The notes under the pieces: model-generated
The model's input: the letters and a program-made list of their open reading frames with translations, nothing else
Databases searched by the model: none
What the model was told of the DNA's origin: nothing
Translations under genes and position numbers: made by a program
Shown here: positions 11,228 to 22,712 of the stretch, piece after piece
How positions within the stretch are numbered: position 1 is the stretch's first letter
How the letters are laid out: every line of letters starts with the position of its first letter
Assembly: GCA_010094025.1 (NCBI GenBank)
Contig: ML991843.1
Location: 1 to 64,000, forward strand
DNA: 64,000 bases
Source: Viridothelium virens
Lineage: Eukaryota > Ascomycota > Dothideomycetes > Trypetheliales > Trypetheliaceae
Reading direction: 5' to 3'

Positions 11228-14200
11228 ATGGCGTTCCTTTTCAAATCCAAGAAAAATCAAAATCCAGCCCTACCCCCCGCTACTCGTAATATCACCTCTT
11301 CAGATGGACCAGGCTCGCAGATACCAGTTGCGAATGGCTTTTCCGGAGGCGACAAGAGCCGGATGCAATATACCCCGACGCCAGGTAGCAGCGTGAACAA
11401 TTCATTAAACTCAGTTGGAGGCAATGCAAACACCCCAAGCCCAGAATCGAAGACACTCCAGCGAGAACGAGCCGATTCGGAGCCGCATGTAAGTTTAGGA
11501 TTCCACTCCACTTTGCGCAACCATTGTGGTCTTGCATACTGTGCCTTGTCTAGTTTTTGTGATGTCGAAATGTGTAACTAATCTTGTCGTGCAGCCTCCT
11601 AATCGCAGCATTGCTCCTACAACACGTTTTCCATCAGATCAATCACCCTACCCATGGTCTCAATCGCGCCTTAATTTCACCAACAACCTCCAAAACCCCT
11701 TTCCTCGTTATGGCGCTGCCGCCAATGCTCATGCGTCTAAAGATGGCAGCATCTTCCTCATGGGTGGCTTGATCAATGGATCAACAGTCAAGGGTGATTT
11801 GTGGATGGTCGAAGCTGCCTCTGCATCCATGTCGTGTTATCCTATCCAGACAACCTCAGAAGGTCCAGGGCCCAGGGTTGGCCATGCAAGTCTGCTTGTC
11901 GGGAATGCATTTATTGTTTTTGGCGGCGATACCAAACTTGATGATGGAGACCAGTTGGATGACACCCTGTATCTGTTGAACACCTGTAAGTCATTCAAGG
12001 CCCATTGCTGACAGGATACTCATGCGTCACAGCTACAAAACAATGGTCACGAGCCCTGCCGGCGGGAACAAGACCTCCTGGCCGTTACGGACATACCCTT
12101 AACATTCTGGGTTCTAGAATATACATCTTCGGTGGCCAGGTAGAAGGTATATTCTACAACGATCTCGTTGCTTTCGACTTGAACAATCTACAAAATCCAA
12201 ACAACCGTTGGGAAGTTTTGATATCAAATACTGCCGAGGGTGGCCCGCCGGAAGGCGTTTCTCCAGCTGCACGCACCAATCACACTATGGTCACTTGGAA
12301 TGACAAATTATATCTGTAAGCCCATCTGCACCTTGGGAAATAGCTCGCGCTAACCAACCATCAAGTTTTGGTGGAACAGACGGCATCAACTGGTTTAATG
12401 ACGTGTGGTCCTACGATCCAAGGTCGAATTCTTGGACACAGCAAGAATGTATCGGGTACATTCCCGCAGCTCGTGAAGGGCATGCTGCTGCTCTGGTACA
12501 AGATGTAATGTACATCTTTGGTGGTCGCACGGAGGAGGGAAACGACCTCGGTGACCTAGCTGCCTTCCGAATTTCCACTCGTCGCTGGTATACCTTTCAG
12601 AATATGGGATCGTCTCCATCGCCACGATCGGGTCACAGCATGACCGCGTTTGGCAAGCAGATCATTGTGCTTGCTGGGGAACCTAGTTCCGCTCCACGGG
12701 ACCCCGTCGAGCTCAGCCTTGCCTTCATTCTGGATACTGGCAAGATAAGATATCCAAACGACCAACAGATTCAGCAGACTCCGTCTGGGGAGCGGGTACA
12801 AGGTAATCGAAGGCCCAGTGCCGAACAGACGAACCGTGGTGCTATAGGTTCAGTGCGACCTGTGCCTCGCGATGCATCAGAAGAAACGCAGAGGAGGATG
12901 ACAAGAGAGCCTGCACCAGCTGTCCAGCCTCCGGCTCAACGTCTTCAGGACCAGGCGGTAGGCAACGCTGCTGGTTCTTTAAATGGGGGTTCGCGGTTGC
13001 CGAGGGCATCAAATACGCAGGGCCCTCCAGGACCACCACCTCCAGGTCAAGCACCGCAACCTAAGATCAATGGCGCAGGAGCTAGCCAGCGGAGCAAAAC
13101 CCCCCCTGTCACTGCGCGCGCAGTTGGCTCCTCTCTCGATAGTGTGCGCCCACAAGGTAATGATAAGGAGAATGTCTCACCTTCGACACAGGAGCCGAAA
13201 CCCCGTGAACAGAGTCCAGGCCAGAGCGGGCGTTTTCAGCCCAACGGTAGTACATCGACACGCCAAGCCAAAGAAAGTTTCGAAGGATCCACCGGAGAAT
13301 TCTCTCGTAGCTCATCACGATCGAAACGACAGCAGCCTTCCCAAGATAGTGAAGACTTCGGTATTCAAAGACCTTCAACAGACGAGCAGTCAAACTTAAT
13401 GAGCCGAGACATGGACGGTCCATCAAAGAATGTTCCAGTTGATAGTGGTGTTGGATCATCACCTGCTTTATCACACCAGCATGACGAACTAGTCAAGGAA
13501 TTGGAAGCAGTCAGGAACAAAAATGCATGGTACGCGTCAGAGCTGGCGCTAGCGCGAAAGGCGGGCTACTCACCGTCTGAGAATCAAAACCTCGATGATC
13601 GAGGCGCGGATGCCTTTGGCGATGATGATAGACCTCTAGTCGAAGCGCTCTTGAAGATGAGAAACGAACTATCCCGCATTCAAAGTGCCATCGATACTCA
13701 GTCGGGCCAAACTGCGAGCAAGATTGCGGAGGTAGAAAAACAAAGAGATAATGCCATTAATGAAGCGGTATACGCCAAGGCTAAGCTTGTAGCCCACGGC
13801 GGAAGTGTTACAAGCACTCCCCAGCCTGATGGCAGTCGAGGCATGAGCACTCCGGAAGGTGACCGCTCGAATGAGATGAACCGGAGGTTGGCATCATCCA
13901 TCGCTGCTCAGACGGAGCTTTCTCGAAAGCTCGATGGTTTAATCCAAGAACTCGACGCAGAGAAACGTGCTCGGGAAATTGCGGAGGATACTGCGACAGC
14001 AGCACAACAACGCGTGGGCGAGCTCGATCTATACCGACAACATAACGCGTCTGAAGTAGAAAGCTTACGAAGTGATCTGCACGAGGCACAGCGTGCTGCG
14101 AGACAGGAATCAGCTAATGCTACCGAGGCCTTGGCCTCGTCTAAAATGCTCGCTATCGATAAGACTGAGCTATCCACGAGGCTTGACACAACTTTGGAAG

Positions 14201-16128
14201 ATCTCAAGACCCATACAATGACCTTGGACTCACTACATAAGGCCGTTAACGCGTCGACTGACAAGGCAGCAGCACTGGAGCGAAAACTAGAGGATGAAAC
14301 CAATACTCGCAATATGATTGAACAGACACTCGCCAAGCTTCGGACACAGCACGACGAGAAGACCACAGAGCTTGAGGGCACTAGAAGAAAGCTCCAGGAC
14401 GCTGAAGAAATGGCAGAGAAGCACGCACTGGAAGCGAGCACCCATCGAGAAGCTGTTCTGGCTGGACTGAATAATATCCGCAGTAGCAGGAGCGTTGAAG
14501 ATACTCCGAAGACTTCAGATGAACGAGTCACTCTGCTGCGACAGCAAGTTGACAATGCGAATGACATGGCTAAGCGAAACCAAGAAGCAGCGGATCAAGT
14601 GTCTGAGAAGCTTCGTCGTGCCGAAGAGCGAATCGCTGGACTGGAGTCATACCAAGAACAAACGAGTCGAGAAAGTCTGTCGATCAGGAAACAGCTCCAG
14701 TCCGCTCTCAAAGACGTCCAGAATCACCACGCGCAGAAAGCAGAGCTTCAGCAACAGCTCGCCAGTCAACAACTCGAGACTAACGCCATCGCTGTTCAGC
14801 ACGGCGCTTTACGTGAGATCCTGGCTGAGCGCGGGATGAATTCTTCTGATTCGCGACGATCACGGGGTCTTGACAGTCCTAATTCCATGACGCGTTTTGG
14901 CACACCCGAGATGAACCGCATGCGCGAACTCGAGCAACAGCTTGAGGCGAGTATGAGAGCACACGAGGACATGAAGTCTACTTTTGAAGCTCGTGAACAG
15001 GAGGTGGGCAGAGAATGGGAGGAGAAGCTTGCTGCACTCGATAATGATCACCAGGCGGCGGTGAAGTACCTACGCGGAACGGAGAGGATGCTAAGCAAGA
15101 TGAAGCAAGAACTGCAGCGCTACAAGTCTCAGAATACAGAACTAGAGAAAGAGCTCGCAGCGCAGAAGAGCGGCTCAGCCCGTGGCCTCGATATCGGCAA
15201 CAAGCAATTGGAGGAGGAGCGAGCCAGCCTGCAACAGCAACTCCGCGACATGGAAGCCCGCGCCCAGGAATCACTATCGAGCCTCGAAGCACAAATGTCG
15301 CGCGTCCAAGACCAACTCGCCCTAGCCCAACGCGAGCGCGACGACCTCCAAGAATCCCACCGGTCCTCCCAGCTCCAGCTCTCAGCAGCAACCGACCAGC
15401 ACACCAAAGACGTCGACGGCCTCCGTCGCGAAAACCAACACCTCGAAGCGCGCGCCCAAGACGCCGAGCAGAAAGTGCAGCTCCTCCTCGACCAGGTCGA
15501 ATCCAGCGTCGACAACTACCGCCGACAGTCGCAGCAAATGCTCCCCAACGGCACCAGCCACGCCTCGCATCACCACCACCCGTCTCACCAACACCGCCGC
15601 GGCGTCAGCACCGCCACCATCGACTCCCTCACCTCGCCCATATCGCCCCACAGCGGCCCCAGCCACGCGGGGCAGCCCGGCTCCTCATCGCAGCACTGGG
15701 CGCCGGGCCACCACGCAGCGGACTCGCTCGGTGGCGACAGCGTGTACAGCAGCAGCAGCACGGCAACGACGGAGACGGCGGGGCTGCCGCGGCAGGGGAC
15801 CAGTGGCGGAGGCGGCGGTGGGAGCGACGGCGAGGGCTCGTCGCCGGCCGACAACACGCGCAATAGTATGGCGCTGGATAGTCTGGCGAGCGAGCTCGAT
15901 GCGCTGCGGAGCCATTGGGAGACGCAACATAAGAATTATCGGTTCAGCGATCGCTTTGATATGGAGCGGACGCCGACGGGGGCGGGACCTAGGGAGATGA
16001 TGGGTGGGGTGGAGGAGAGTGGTGTGAGTGCGGGTGCGGGTGGTGCGGGGGGTTTGGCGAGTTGGCGGAGGGGGTTGGGTGGGGGGGAGAGCCCGGAGGA
16101 GGAGGCGGGGAGGGGGAAGGGGTCGTAG
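11228..16128 (+). CDS. Kelch-repeat and coiled-coil cell-end marker, Tea1/TeaA-like, 4 exons
   Basis: Cell-polarity protein that is carried on microtubule ends to growing tips. Model: join(11228..11488,11595..11985,12033..12315,12366..16128), 1565 aa. After an unstructured Ser/Asn-rich N-terminus, six kelch blades can be seen between about residues 95 and 430, marked by hydrophobic-GG pairs (FLMGG, IVFGGD, IYIFGGQ, LYLFGGT, MYIFGGR) and the RxGH/AARxGH motifs. A Pro/Gln/Ser-rich linker (about 430-680) is followed by nearly 700 residues of heptad-rich coiled coil (about 685-1370). The C-terminus is His/Ser/Gly-rich, ending GRGKGS. All three introns have GTAAG donors and restore kelch sequence. 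The architecture equals fission-yeast Tea1 and Aspergillus TeaA; orthology within the kelch/coiled-coil group is inferred. Confidence 0.9.
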
Positions 16129-17165
16129 AAGTAGGGATTGGAGGGTTTATGGAGAGGTCGAGGGGATGAGTCAAGAGATCTAGGCACTGGACGTGCTTGC
16201 GATTTGCGAGTAGGGGAGCATTTAGAAGTCGTGGGAGGGAGTTTGGAAGATGTGGTGGCCTTGTTCGAACCGGTGATTCGGGATCGGCATGCATGAACGA
16301 GCTTGGGTTGGCTGGCTCGACTGTTGTCTTTCTTGCTACTCCCCTTTTTTCCTCCTTTTTCTTGGTTCCCCCCTTTTTTCCAAAATATACCAGCTTGGTT
16401 GCAATACCCGGAAGAGCCGGTGTTGTAGCTAGCATGCATGATTTTGTGTCCTGCTCTTGCTGAGATACCACCCGCTTCTTCATTGGCATTTTCCAGGCGA
16501 TCATTCGTTTTTTTCACCCACTTCCTTCATTCTTCTCCACTATCTCTGCGCTTGCTAGGATCATTGTTGACTTTCCACATCAAGGCACTAATATGTATGG
16601 TGTGCTTCACAATTGTACGATCTGGGGGCTCGGGTAATCCTTGAGGGGCTTTTCATGTTTGCGAGACGTGTTCGATGTTCAAATGGACCTATATGAAATC
16701 AATATACGGGGCGTCAACGTATATAATGAAACTGGAGTTTGCTGTCTTAGTGACTGTTTTGGCGTGTCCATCTCTTAACCCGTGGTGACGGTCAGTCCAA
16801 GGCTGACCCCCCATACTTTGAAGAGTACTTTGCAAATGTGCCTAGACGACCAATACAATGAGTGCTTGTATTTCCAAGAGTTTATCTTGTACCAATTGCT
16901 AGATTACACATGAGATAGCTGCGTTATCGTATGTGATGACAATATTGTGGCCGACTGGGCCAACAAGTTGACTCAAGTATTGTTGAATGCGCCAGGATCG
17001 GCGCTGCCCATTCCATCATCATCCATAACGTACAATAATTAGATCCCTGGAGTCAAACGGCATTTTCACAAAAGTCCTTCCCCTAGGCAAGCTTCTTTGT
17101 CACAGTCGCTCGGTTCTTTCAACTTCCTATCCACGATCAGATCTGCGCTTCGGTCTAGCGGGAAA
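16129..17165. other. Intergenic, Tea1-like 3' / Gemin2-like promoter
   Basis: About 1 kb. It carries a strong pyrimidine tract near 16330-16390 (runs of T and C). No coding frame has support. The base composition shifts from very GC-rich at the end of the upstream gene to about neutral. Confidence 0.5.
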
Positions 17166-18505
17166 ATGTCCAGTCTGAAGCGCAAGGATCAAGGTGTCAC
17201 TGAGGATGGCGCACCATATATCAAGCGCCAAAGGCCATCTTTGCACAATGAAGATGCAGACAAAGCCGGTCGAGGTCAGAAGAGGTCAACTTATAACGGT
17301 GGTTCATCGACGAGCCGGGCTGATGCGACAACCGGTCAGAAACCATTCTTTCCTGGGCTCGACGATGGTGATAATGAAGAGCTATTTTATGGTCCAGCAA
17401 GTGATGGCCTGGAATATTTAAGAATGGTGCGGTGAGTGGAATCTTTTAGTCTAGTTCGTTCTTCTGCGAATCTCGATGTAACAACTTACTGCTGCCTGGT
17501 TTGCCTCTTTGAAGTATCGATCTGAACCTCGAGAAATTCTTTCCCTCTTTCTGATTAAACTGCAGAATTCCATTACGAGATCAATTAAAGATTTGGCTAA
17601 CGTGCTGTAGGACTGAGGCTCGAGGGGTTCCAGACCTCCTCGTCTCTGCCGATCAGGCCTTCTCCGAGTCCGACGCTCACAAGGGCTGGTACTCTGACGG
17701 CGCCTATATTGCATGGCCTGTTCTAGGACCTCAGCTACCAACCCCAGCTCGTAGAAACGAAGCGCCAGAGGTTTCGTATAATCGCCGAAATTCGTCATCA
17801 CAAGTAGACGAATACGAAATCGAAGACGATCGATTAGATACAACTGACGATTCTACACCCTTACCCACATTCAATGCATCAAGAACGCCGCAGTCAGTCT
17901 ACCATGAGAAACTTCTCTCAGAATTCAGAAGTCAGCGCGATCATCTCCACCAGTCGCCCCCGCAAGACCTTCTTGAAGCGGCTACCTCCTCGGATCTTCT
18001 TGCAGACCTTGTCAATCCAGAAACTTCTTTGTCTTTGTTCAAACGCAACCTCTACGCAAAACCGCCTTCTCCTCTCCAACTCGCTCTCATGGATGTTGAG
18101 ACAGTCTTAGAAGCTCTGGAAATCTTTACATCACGTTGTGTAAGGCGTAGCAAGCATATACGTCGTCCTCCCAGCGCATGGATTTGGGGCCTGCTGGCCC
18201 GGCTTGCTGGATGGATGGGCCAACTGCGTACGGAAGATATCGGTGTAGTAAGGGCTTTGGCAAAGATGGCGAAGGATTGGGTGAGTGTGGTTGAAGACCG
18301 CCCTGGTGATCATGGGAAGAAACTAGAGGACGAGGTGGAGGATGGGGAAGCTAAAGAAATTGAAAATGATGATGGCACTTCTGTAGGAGATGCTGAGGGG
18401 GAGAACCTATTATTAAATACACGCGTCACGCTTGATATGATCCTGACAGTGGTTGGAGAGGTTTTCGGACAGCGTGACTTATTAGAATTCCGAGAGATTT
18501 GGTAG
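17166..18505 (+). CDS. Gemin2/SIP1 (Brr1-like) family snRNP assembly protein, 2 exons
   Basis: Likely partner of SMN in assembly of spliceosomal snRNPs. Model: join(17166..17431,17611..18505), 386 aa. The ATG at 17166 is the first in frame; the frame upstream opens only with TTG. The N-terminus is charged and low-complexity (SLKRKDQG...IKRQRPS). Around residue 85-95 the family block EYLRMVR|TEARGVPDLL is rebuilt across the intron. The conserved Gemin2 helix block lies near residues 275-310: RRPPSAWIWGLLARLAGWM, then DIGVVRALAKMAKDWV. An acidic insert (about 318-345) precedes the final helix ending LEFREIW. The intron is long for this window (179 nt). Length and the SAWIWGLLARL block fit fungal Gemin2 proteins; confidence is moderate because the family diverges fast. 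Confidence 0.72.
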
Positions 18506-18846
18506 ATATCATAGAAATCGAACGAACAACGTCAAGCAGCGTACATCCTCATGAGCTAAGCGTCAAGTGCATAGTGATCATGGTGAAAGTCTGTGGGTCA
18601 CTCTCCTTGGACTTCCATATTAGCTCTGTTCACAGATTGCTCCATTTTGTACGTTCGCCTGCTATGTGGGCATTCTTCATTAGGAAATTGATCAAGCTTA
18701 TGCGACATTAATAGCCTGGTTCACTGGCTGTGAAGTACATCTTCCAGTTTTCTAGGCAGAGTCTATCTCAAAATTGCAGCTTTATATCCAGTAATTCTCA
18801 GAAATTCTACCGAGATCAATAGTTTCTCTGCATGCTCGTATGCCTC
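18506..18846. other. Convergent 3' spacer
   Basis: 341 bases between the stop codons of the convergent Gemin2-like gene and the unknown gene at 18847-19458. Nothing recognisable. Confidence 0.5.
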
Positions 18847-19458
18847 CTACAACACGTCCTCCTTCCCCAAGCCAGTCTCGGGAATTTCAGCGCCTCCCTC
18901 TCCAGTATCCCCCATCTCAGTATCTTGTGCAGAAGCTTCATGGTTTTGTATGGACAGGGTCCCTACGCCTGCCACAGTCTGCCGTAATCGACGGTCATAC
19001 AACCTTCGCTGCTTCTTCCTCTGGGTTCGAAGTCCTCGAAATTTCCTCTTCTTATCCCAGATCGTTTGATGCAGTAAATCGTAGAGCATCTGCTGTCGCT
19101 CTCTGATAGAATCCTCGGTGATAGAGTTGGGGTCCTTATATGTGGTGTAGGTGCGTTTCAGGTTGCGCTTACGCCAAAGATCTCTCTCATAGTAGACAAG
19201 CCAGTCTACGAAGGTCGACCCATCAACGGTATCTTGGCTGAGCCCTTCCAAGATTTCTCGTTCCTTGGGTTTGATCCTGCCTTTTGGCCTCTTTGAATTC
19301 TGGGCCACACGAATAGCCCAAGTGAAGAAATAATAGTGAAAACTTTCCGGTACATCATGTGCAGAGATCCAGGTCCTGATGATGTCATGGTGATCGTAGT
19401 TGGCGTTGAAGAAGGGGGATTTGATATTGCCAGACAAGCCACCATTGACAGCAGCCAT
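18847..19458 (-). CDS. Unknown basic protein, intact member of a two-copy local family
   Basis: I do not recognise this 203-aa protein. The frame is open further upstream to 19728, but that extension starts at GTG and has no other Met, so I take ATG 19458 (MAAVNGGLSG). Visible features: an N-terminal aromatic/acidic block (SPFFNANYDHHDIIRTW, then FHYYFFTWAIRVAQ), a middle YERDLWRKRNL segment, a helix with MLYDLLHQT, a strongly basic stretch (KKRKFRGLRTQRKKQRRLYDRRLRQ, about 145-170), and an acidic Gly/Glu tail. No signal peptide or membrane segment is seen. A clear paralogue starts 405 bases away in the opposite orientation. The shared pattern is FFN-x4-H-D-x3-W ... FH-x2-F-x2-W-x-I ... YY ... 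LY-x2-LH-x-T ... KK. The basic patch could suit nucleic-acid binding, which is only a guess. Confidence 0.6.
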   Translation of the reverse strand: MAAVNGGLSGNIKSPFFNANYDHHDIIRTWISAHDVPESFHYYFFTWAIRVAQNSKRPKGRIKPKEREILEGLSQDTVDGSTFVDWLVYYERDLWRKRNLKRTYTTYKDPNSITEDSIRERQQMLYDLLHQTIWDKKRKFRGLRTQRKKQRRLYDRRLRQTVAGVGTLSIQNHEASAQDTEMGDTGEGGAEIPETGLGKEDVL

Positions 19459-19863
19459 GGTGGTTCTCGAGCAAGACTGTGCGTTCGCAGAGTTGTGACA
19501 CTTAGTTTTGAAAAAGTTGACCAACTTCAAGGCCTCAGGTTTGTCGGTGGTAGTGGATGTTGAGAGGTTTTGGGCACATTGATAGTCGCAGTGCCTTGAT
19601 TTGGTAAAGAGTGTTGATAGGCAAGGGCTGCCCGCGTATGTATTGAGTGCTCGGACCTGGTTGCCGGGAGTCACAGGGGCACCTTCCTGTCGACCACATG
19701 AGCGAGGGCATGAATGGACAGGCCTCACAAAAGCTTGGTTCTCACAGCCCGCACTTTATGATCAAGGAAATCAGGCAGGGCATTCCCCAGCTTGATCTTT
19801 CCCGCCTGCCATCCTCATCAGAAATTCCCATCTAAGCCTCAATTTTTCCATTTCCGAATCGCC
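19459..19863. other. Head-to-head spacer between the two paralogues
   Basis: 405 bases between the divergent starts of the unknown paralogues. It should hold both promoters if the two are transcribed. No repeat arms were found at the edges that would mark a simple inverted duplication. Confidence 0.45.
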
Positions 19864-20568
19864 ATGACTCCTGGCATATCCCAGCCTGCGGTACCAAAGC
19901 TCTATGGTATAGCTCATAAATATCCAGAGAAGTTTTTCAACACTGCCCCGCAGGACCACGATGACATCGAAGATTGGCTATGCATCTTTAAACTCGATCC
20001 AGATTTCCATAGCTGGTTCATCAACTGGTGTATCAAGATCACCAGCCAACACAAACATCCCCAGATCGACGAAAATCGGCCCGGGTACGCTGCTGAAGCG
20101 CATATCCTGCGGCAAATGCGGCGTTCCCTTCTGACCAAAGAGAAATACTGCCATCTCCTAGCGTACTACCTCAAATCTGTACACACCAGGGGCTGAGAAG
20201 ACTATTCCACGATTCAGCGCGATGCGGACGGGGGGGAGAAACATGCCGGCCAGGAGAGACTCTATCAAATGCTTCATCATACTGGAAAGGCTAGCAAAAA
20301 GGCCAAGAAGGAAATCTGTCGCGCCCAGAAGCTCGGCATAAGCTTGGGGTTGGAGGAGGAATCGCGGTGGGGTGCCTCGACCAGTGAGAGACCTCTTGAG
20401 GAAATCGTGGAGATAGCCGAGGAGCCCAAGCATGACAGAGAGCAAGAAATTGAGGATCAGAAGATATTGGATGAAGAGACGCTTCTTATCGAGATGGAGG
20501 TTGCCTCATTTCGGGAGGTATACCTGCCCATGCCTTCCAAAGGATCGAGCCAGTCTATTTCGTCATGA
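19864..20568 (+). pseudogene. Second copy of the unknown family, broken by an in-frame TGA
   Basis: Paralogue of the gene at 18847-19458. The frame opens at ATG 19864 (MTPGISQPAVPKLYG), reads 110 residues, meets TGA at 20194-20196, then stays open in the same frame to the stop at 20568 (124 further residues). Similarity to the neighbour continues on both sides of the TGA: before it FFNTAPQDHDDIEDW and FHSWFINWCIKI, after it QERLYQMLHHT then KKAKKEICRAQK, matching LYDLLHQT and the basic stretch. So the stop lies inside the ancestral coding region. A 39-nt segment, 20179-20217 (GTACAC...TTCAG), would remove the stop in frame, but it is shorter than a usual fungal intron and would delete aligned residues. 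Options: recent pseudogene, stop readthrough, or a sequence error. The tail is acidic (EEIVEIAEEPKHDREQ). Confidence 0.55.
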
Positions 20569-21932
20569 GGGGAGCCATTGTTCACTGTTGGACGTATGCC
20601 GGGGTGACCGCAGACGGGATTTAGAAACGCCGGGTCTTGTGCTATACGGCCCCCTCAGGCAGTAAGATAACGGTTCTGGTGAGAGGCATCAATGGCCTGG
20701 TTTTGATGCAGGATCGTTTCTGGGGTTCCTGAGGGCAATGGAGCGCTTCGACTATGAAGGCTTCACCCGTACAAAGGGTTGGATTCCGTTACGCCTCCGA
20801 GAAGGACGAGCTACTGGATCACTTCGAGCAAAGATGCCGGTCCCCAGATCTGGAGCGAATGGAGTAGATCTGGAAGCATGTTGAGTGCTAAAGCGTAGAC
20901 AAGTCGGCAACACTGGCACGCGCGGTCGCAACGAGCTCTCGTCGTTGTTGCCTGTTTCGCTAGTCGTAGTATGGGGAGCCCCTGGTCCAAAAAAGCGGAA
21001 AATAGGTATTAGAAGTGGCACGATGCTGGTATCGCATACAAGCTGCGGTGGGAGCCTTACTTAGAGCGAACAGGAAGGAATTCACAGTGTCACCCAGGTT
21101 TGATAAGGGAAGATCGGCTGCGAGGGCTTCATCGGGAACTCGCTGAGATACCTTACCGCGATCGGGGGGTTCCTCAACTGGTAGTGAGTACAGTGTCAAC
21201 TCAGTCTTACTGTCATGACCATGTTGGCCTATATTAAGGCGGCGTTGACAGGGGCCAACAAGGTCATAACAATAAAGTTTGAATGACATTGTATTAATTA
21301 CCAGTTGAGGAGGCCCCCCAATTGCGGTAAGGTACTGTAATACTGTATTACTGTATTTTCTGGGAATTGCTTTACCAGCGAGATTCGGCTGAAACTTCGG
21401 CTTTTCCATTCCAAGCTCGATGTTGTGGGCAATTGTGAGAGGTGGCATTGGAAGGCCATGTTTCCTTGGGTGGGCCTCAATATCGTGTAGATCTTCTACC
21501 TCCTCGCTACTGATGATTTGATAGAGGGTAGAGATTGAAGATCTAGAAGCTTTAATCTCTTTCTCCGTGCTGAGGGACTGGACTTCGCTGCCGAGGGCCT
21601 CTATCGGCTATGGGCACATTTCATCGGTATTGTCGCGCATACTCCTAATTGCGACTGAATGAGACAAATCACTGTCCATTTGTATGAGATAATGTAAAAA
21701 GGAAATTCCATCCGAATTTTTTTTCATCGTACTGACTTCAAGTCTGATCAACAAGAGGAGATGAAGTCTGCATCTTGACTAAGCTAGCCCGCAGTACTCT
21801 AAACCTCGGGTGAAGAACAACTTCCTCGCTCATTCGACTGCAACTGCTCCGACCCTCCTTGCAGACTCGAGCCCTCGATTTCTCCCGATACTGCTCCCGA
21901 TATTGTCGCTCAGCTCTAAAGCAGTGGATGAT
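20569..21932. other. Gene-poor stretch, possibly decayed coding DNA
   Basis: 1.36 kb. Minus-strand frames at 20752-21021 and 20960-21448 are open for 90-160 codons but overlap, have no recognisable motif and no good junctions between them. A short simple-sequence run (ACTGTAATACTGTATTACTG) lies near 21332-21355. It may be remnants linked to the broken paralogue, but I cannot support a gene. Confidence 0.4.
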
Positions 21933-22394
21933 ATGATCTCTCAATCTCTCGGCCTGGTACGGCGCTTTTGCCAGCCCGCCCTATCCACCTTTACGAACTT
22001 CACCTCACGGTCCATATCCTCCTACGCTCATCGACATGGTGCCGCGATTTCTTCTTCACAGCTTAGTCTACAAGAGCGGCGGAAAGCAAGTGGCATCACT
22101 ACTGCAGTGAGGTGGCCAAGTGTGGGCGTCATGTCACGGTTTGGAGGACAAGCTCGAGGCATGAAAGTGCGGAGCTCTGTCAAAAAACTCTGCGAGTCCT
22201 GCAAGGTATGAAGATATCCTACCCTTCACGTCACTTGAGTCTCCCGTCTTCGGTTGCTGACACTGGACACAGAGCGTTCGAAGGAAAGGAAGGGTATATA
22301 TCATATGCAGTGCGAACCCAAAACACAAGCAAAGGTACGAATTTAGTATTAAGATATGAGATGGTTCTAGCTAATGAGGCGCAGACAAGGTTGA
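21933..22394 (+). CDS. RTC6: Mitochondrial large-subunit ribosomal protein bL36m, 3 exons
   Basis: Structural protein of the mitochondrial large ribosomal subunit. Model: join(21933..22205,22273..22334,22385..22394), 114 aa. Residues 1-75 are a basic, Ser/Arg-rich mitochondrial targeting region (LVRRFCQPALSTFTNFTSRS). The bL36 domain starts at GMKVRSSVKKLCESCK and continues across intron 1 as SVRRKGRVYIIC, with the zinc-type C-x2-C spacing, then SANPKHKQR. Intron 2 (22335-22384, GTACGA...GCTAATGAGGCGCAG) joins to a 10-nt last exon that supplies exactly the canonical ending RQG-stop. Without that splice the protein would end in a non-family tail. A minimal upstream frame ATG ATA TGA (21928-21936) overlaps the start codon. 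Convergent with RTC5. Confidence 0.93.
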
Positions 22395-22712
22395 AAAAGT
22401 TAAATTTTCACGAATAGCATAATTATACTGCAGGCGCAGGTGGAGTTCAAGGGTTTATAAAGGCCTGACGAGATGCAGGGATGCAATATACCCGGCGTAC
22501 TTACAAGATCGAGGATGACAATCGACGGACCTTTGTCGCGATGTTGCATTCAATCGGCCAAGAGCAGAGTGCTAGCAGAGTGCCGTCACCAGGAATCAAT
22601 TAGTTCCTGATCATGAATCACCGAAGCTACATTTATCCATACACTCTACAATGTGCAGAAGATCACGCATCACGGTCATTCCTGTCATCCATAATGCATA
22701 TCCACGCCAATG
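22395..22712. other. Convergent 3' spacer bL36m / RTC5
   Basis: 318 bases between two stop codons; should hold both polyadenylation regions. Nothing else is seen. Confidence 0.5.

Noticed and set aside
13908-14567. 219-codon minus frame, Ser-rich
   Set aside because: Antisense to the coiled-coil part of the Tea1-like gene; the Ser/Leu/Val composition is the shadow of Glu/Ala/Lys codons.
16240-16300. TTCGAACC-like sequence reminiscent of a tRNA T-loop
   Set aside because: No matching acceptor stem or anticodon arm around it; no tRNA was found anywhere in the window.
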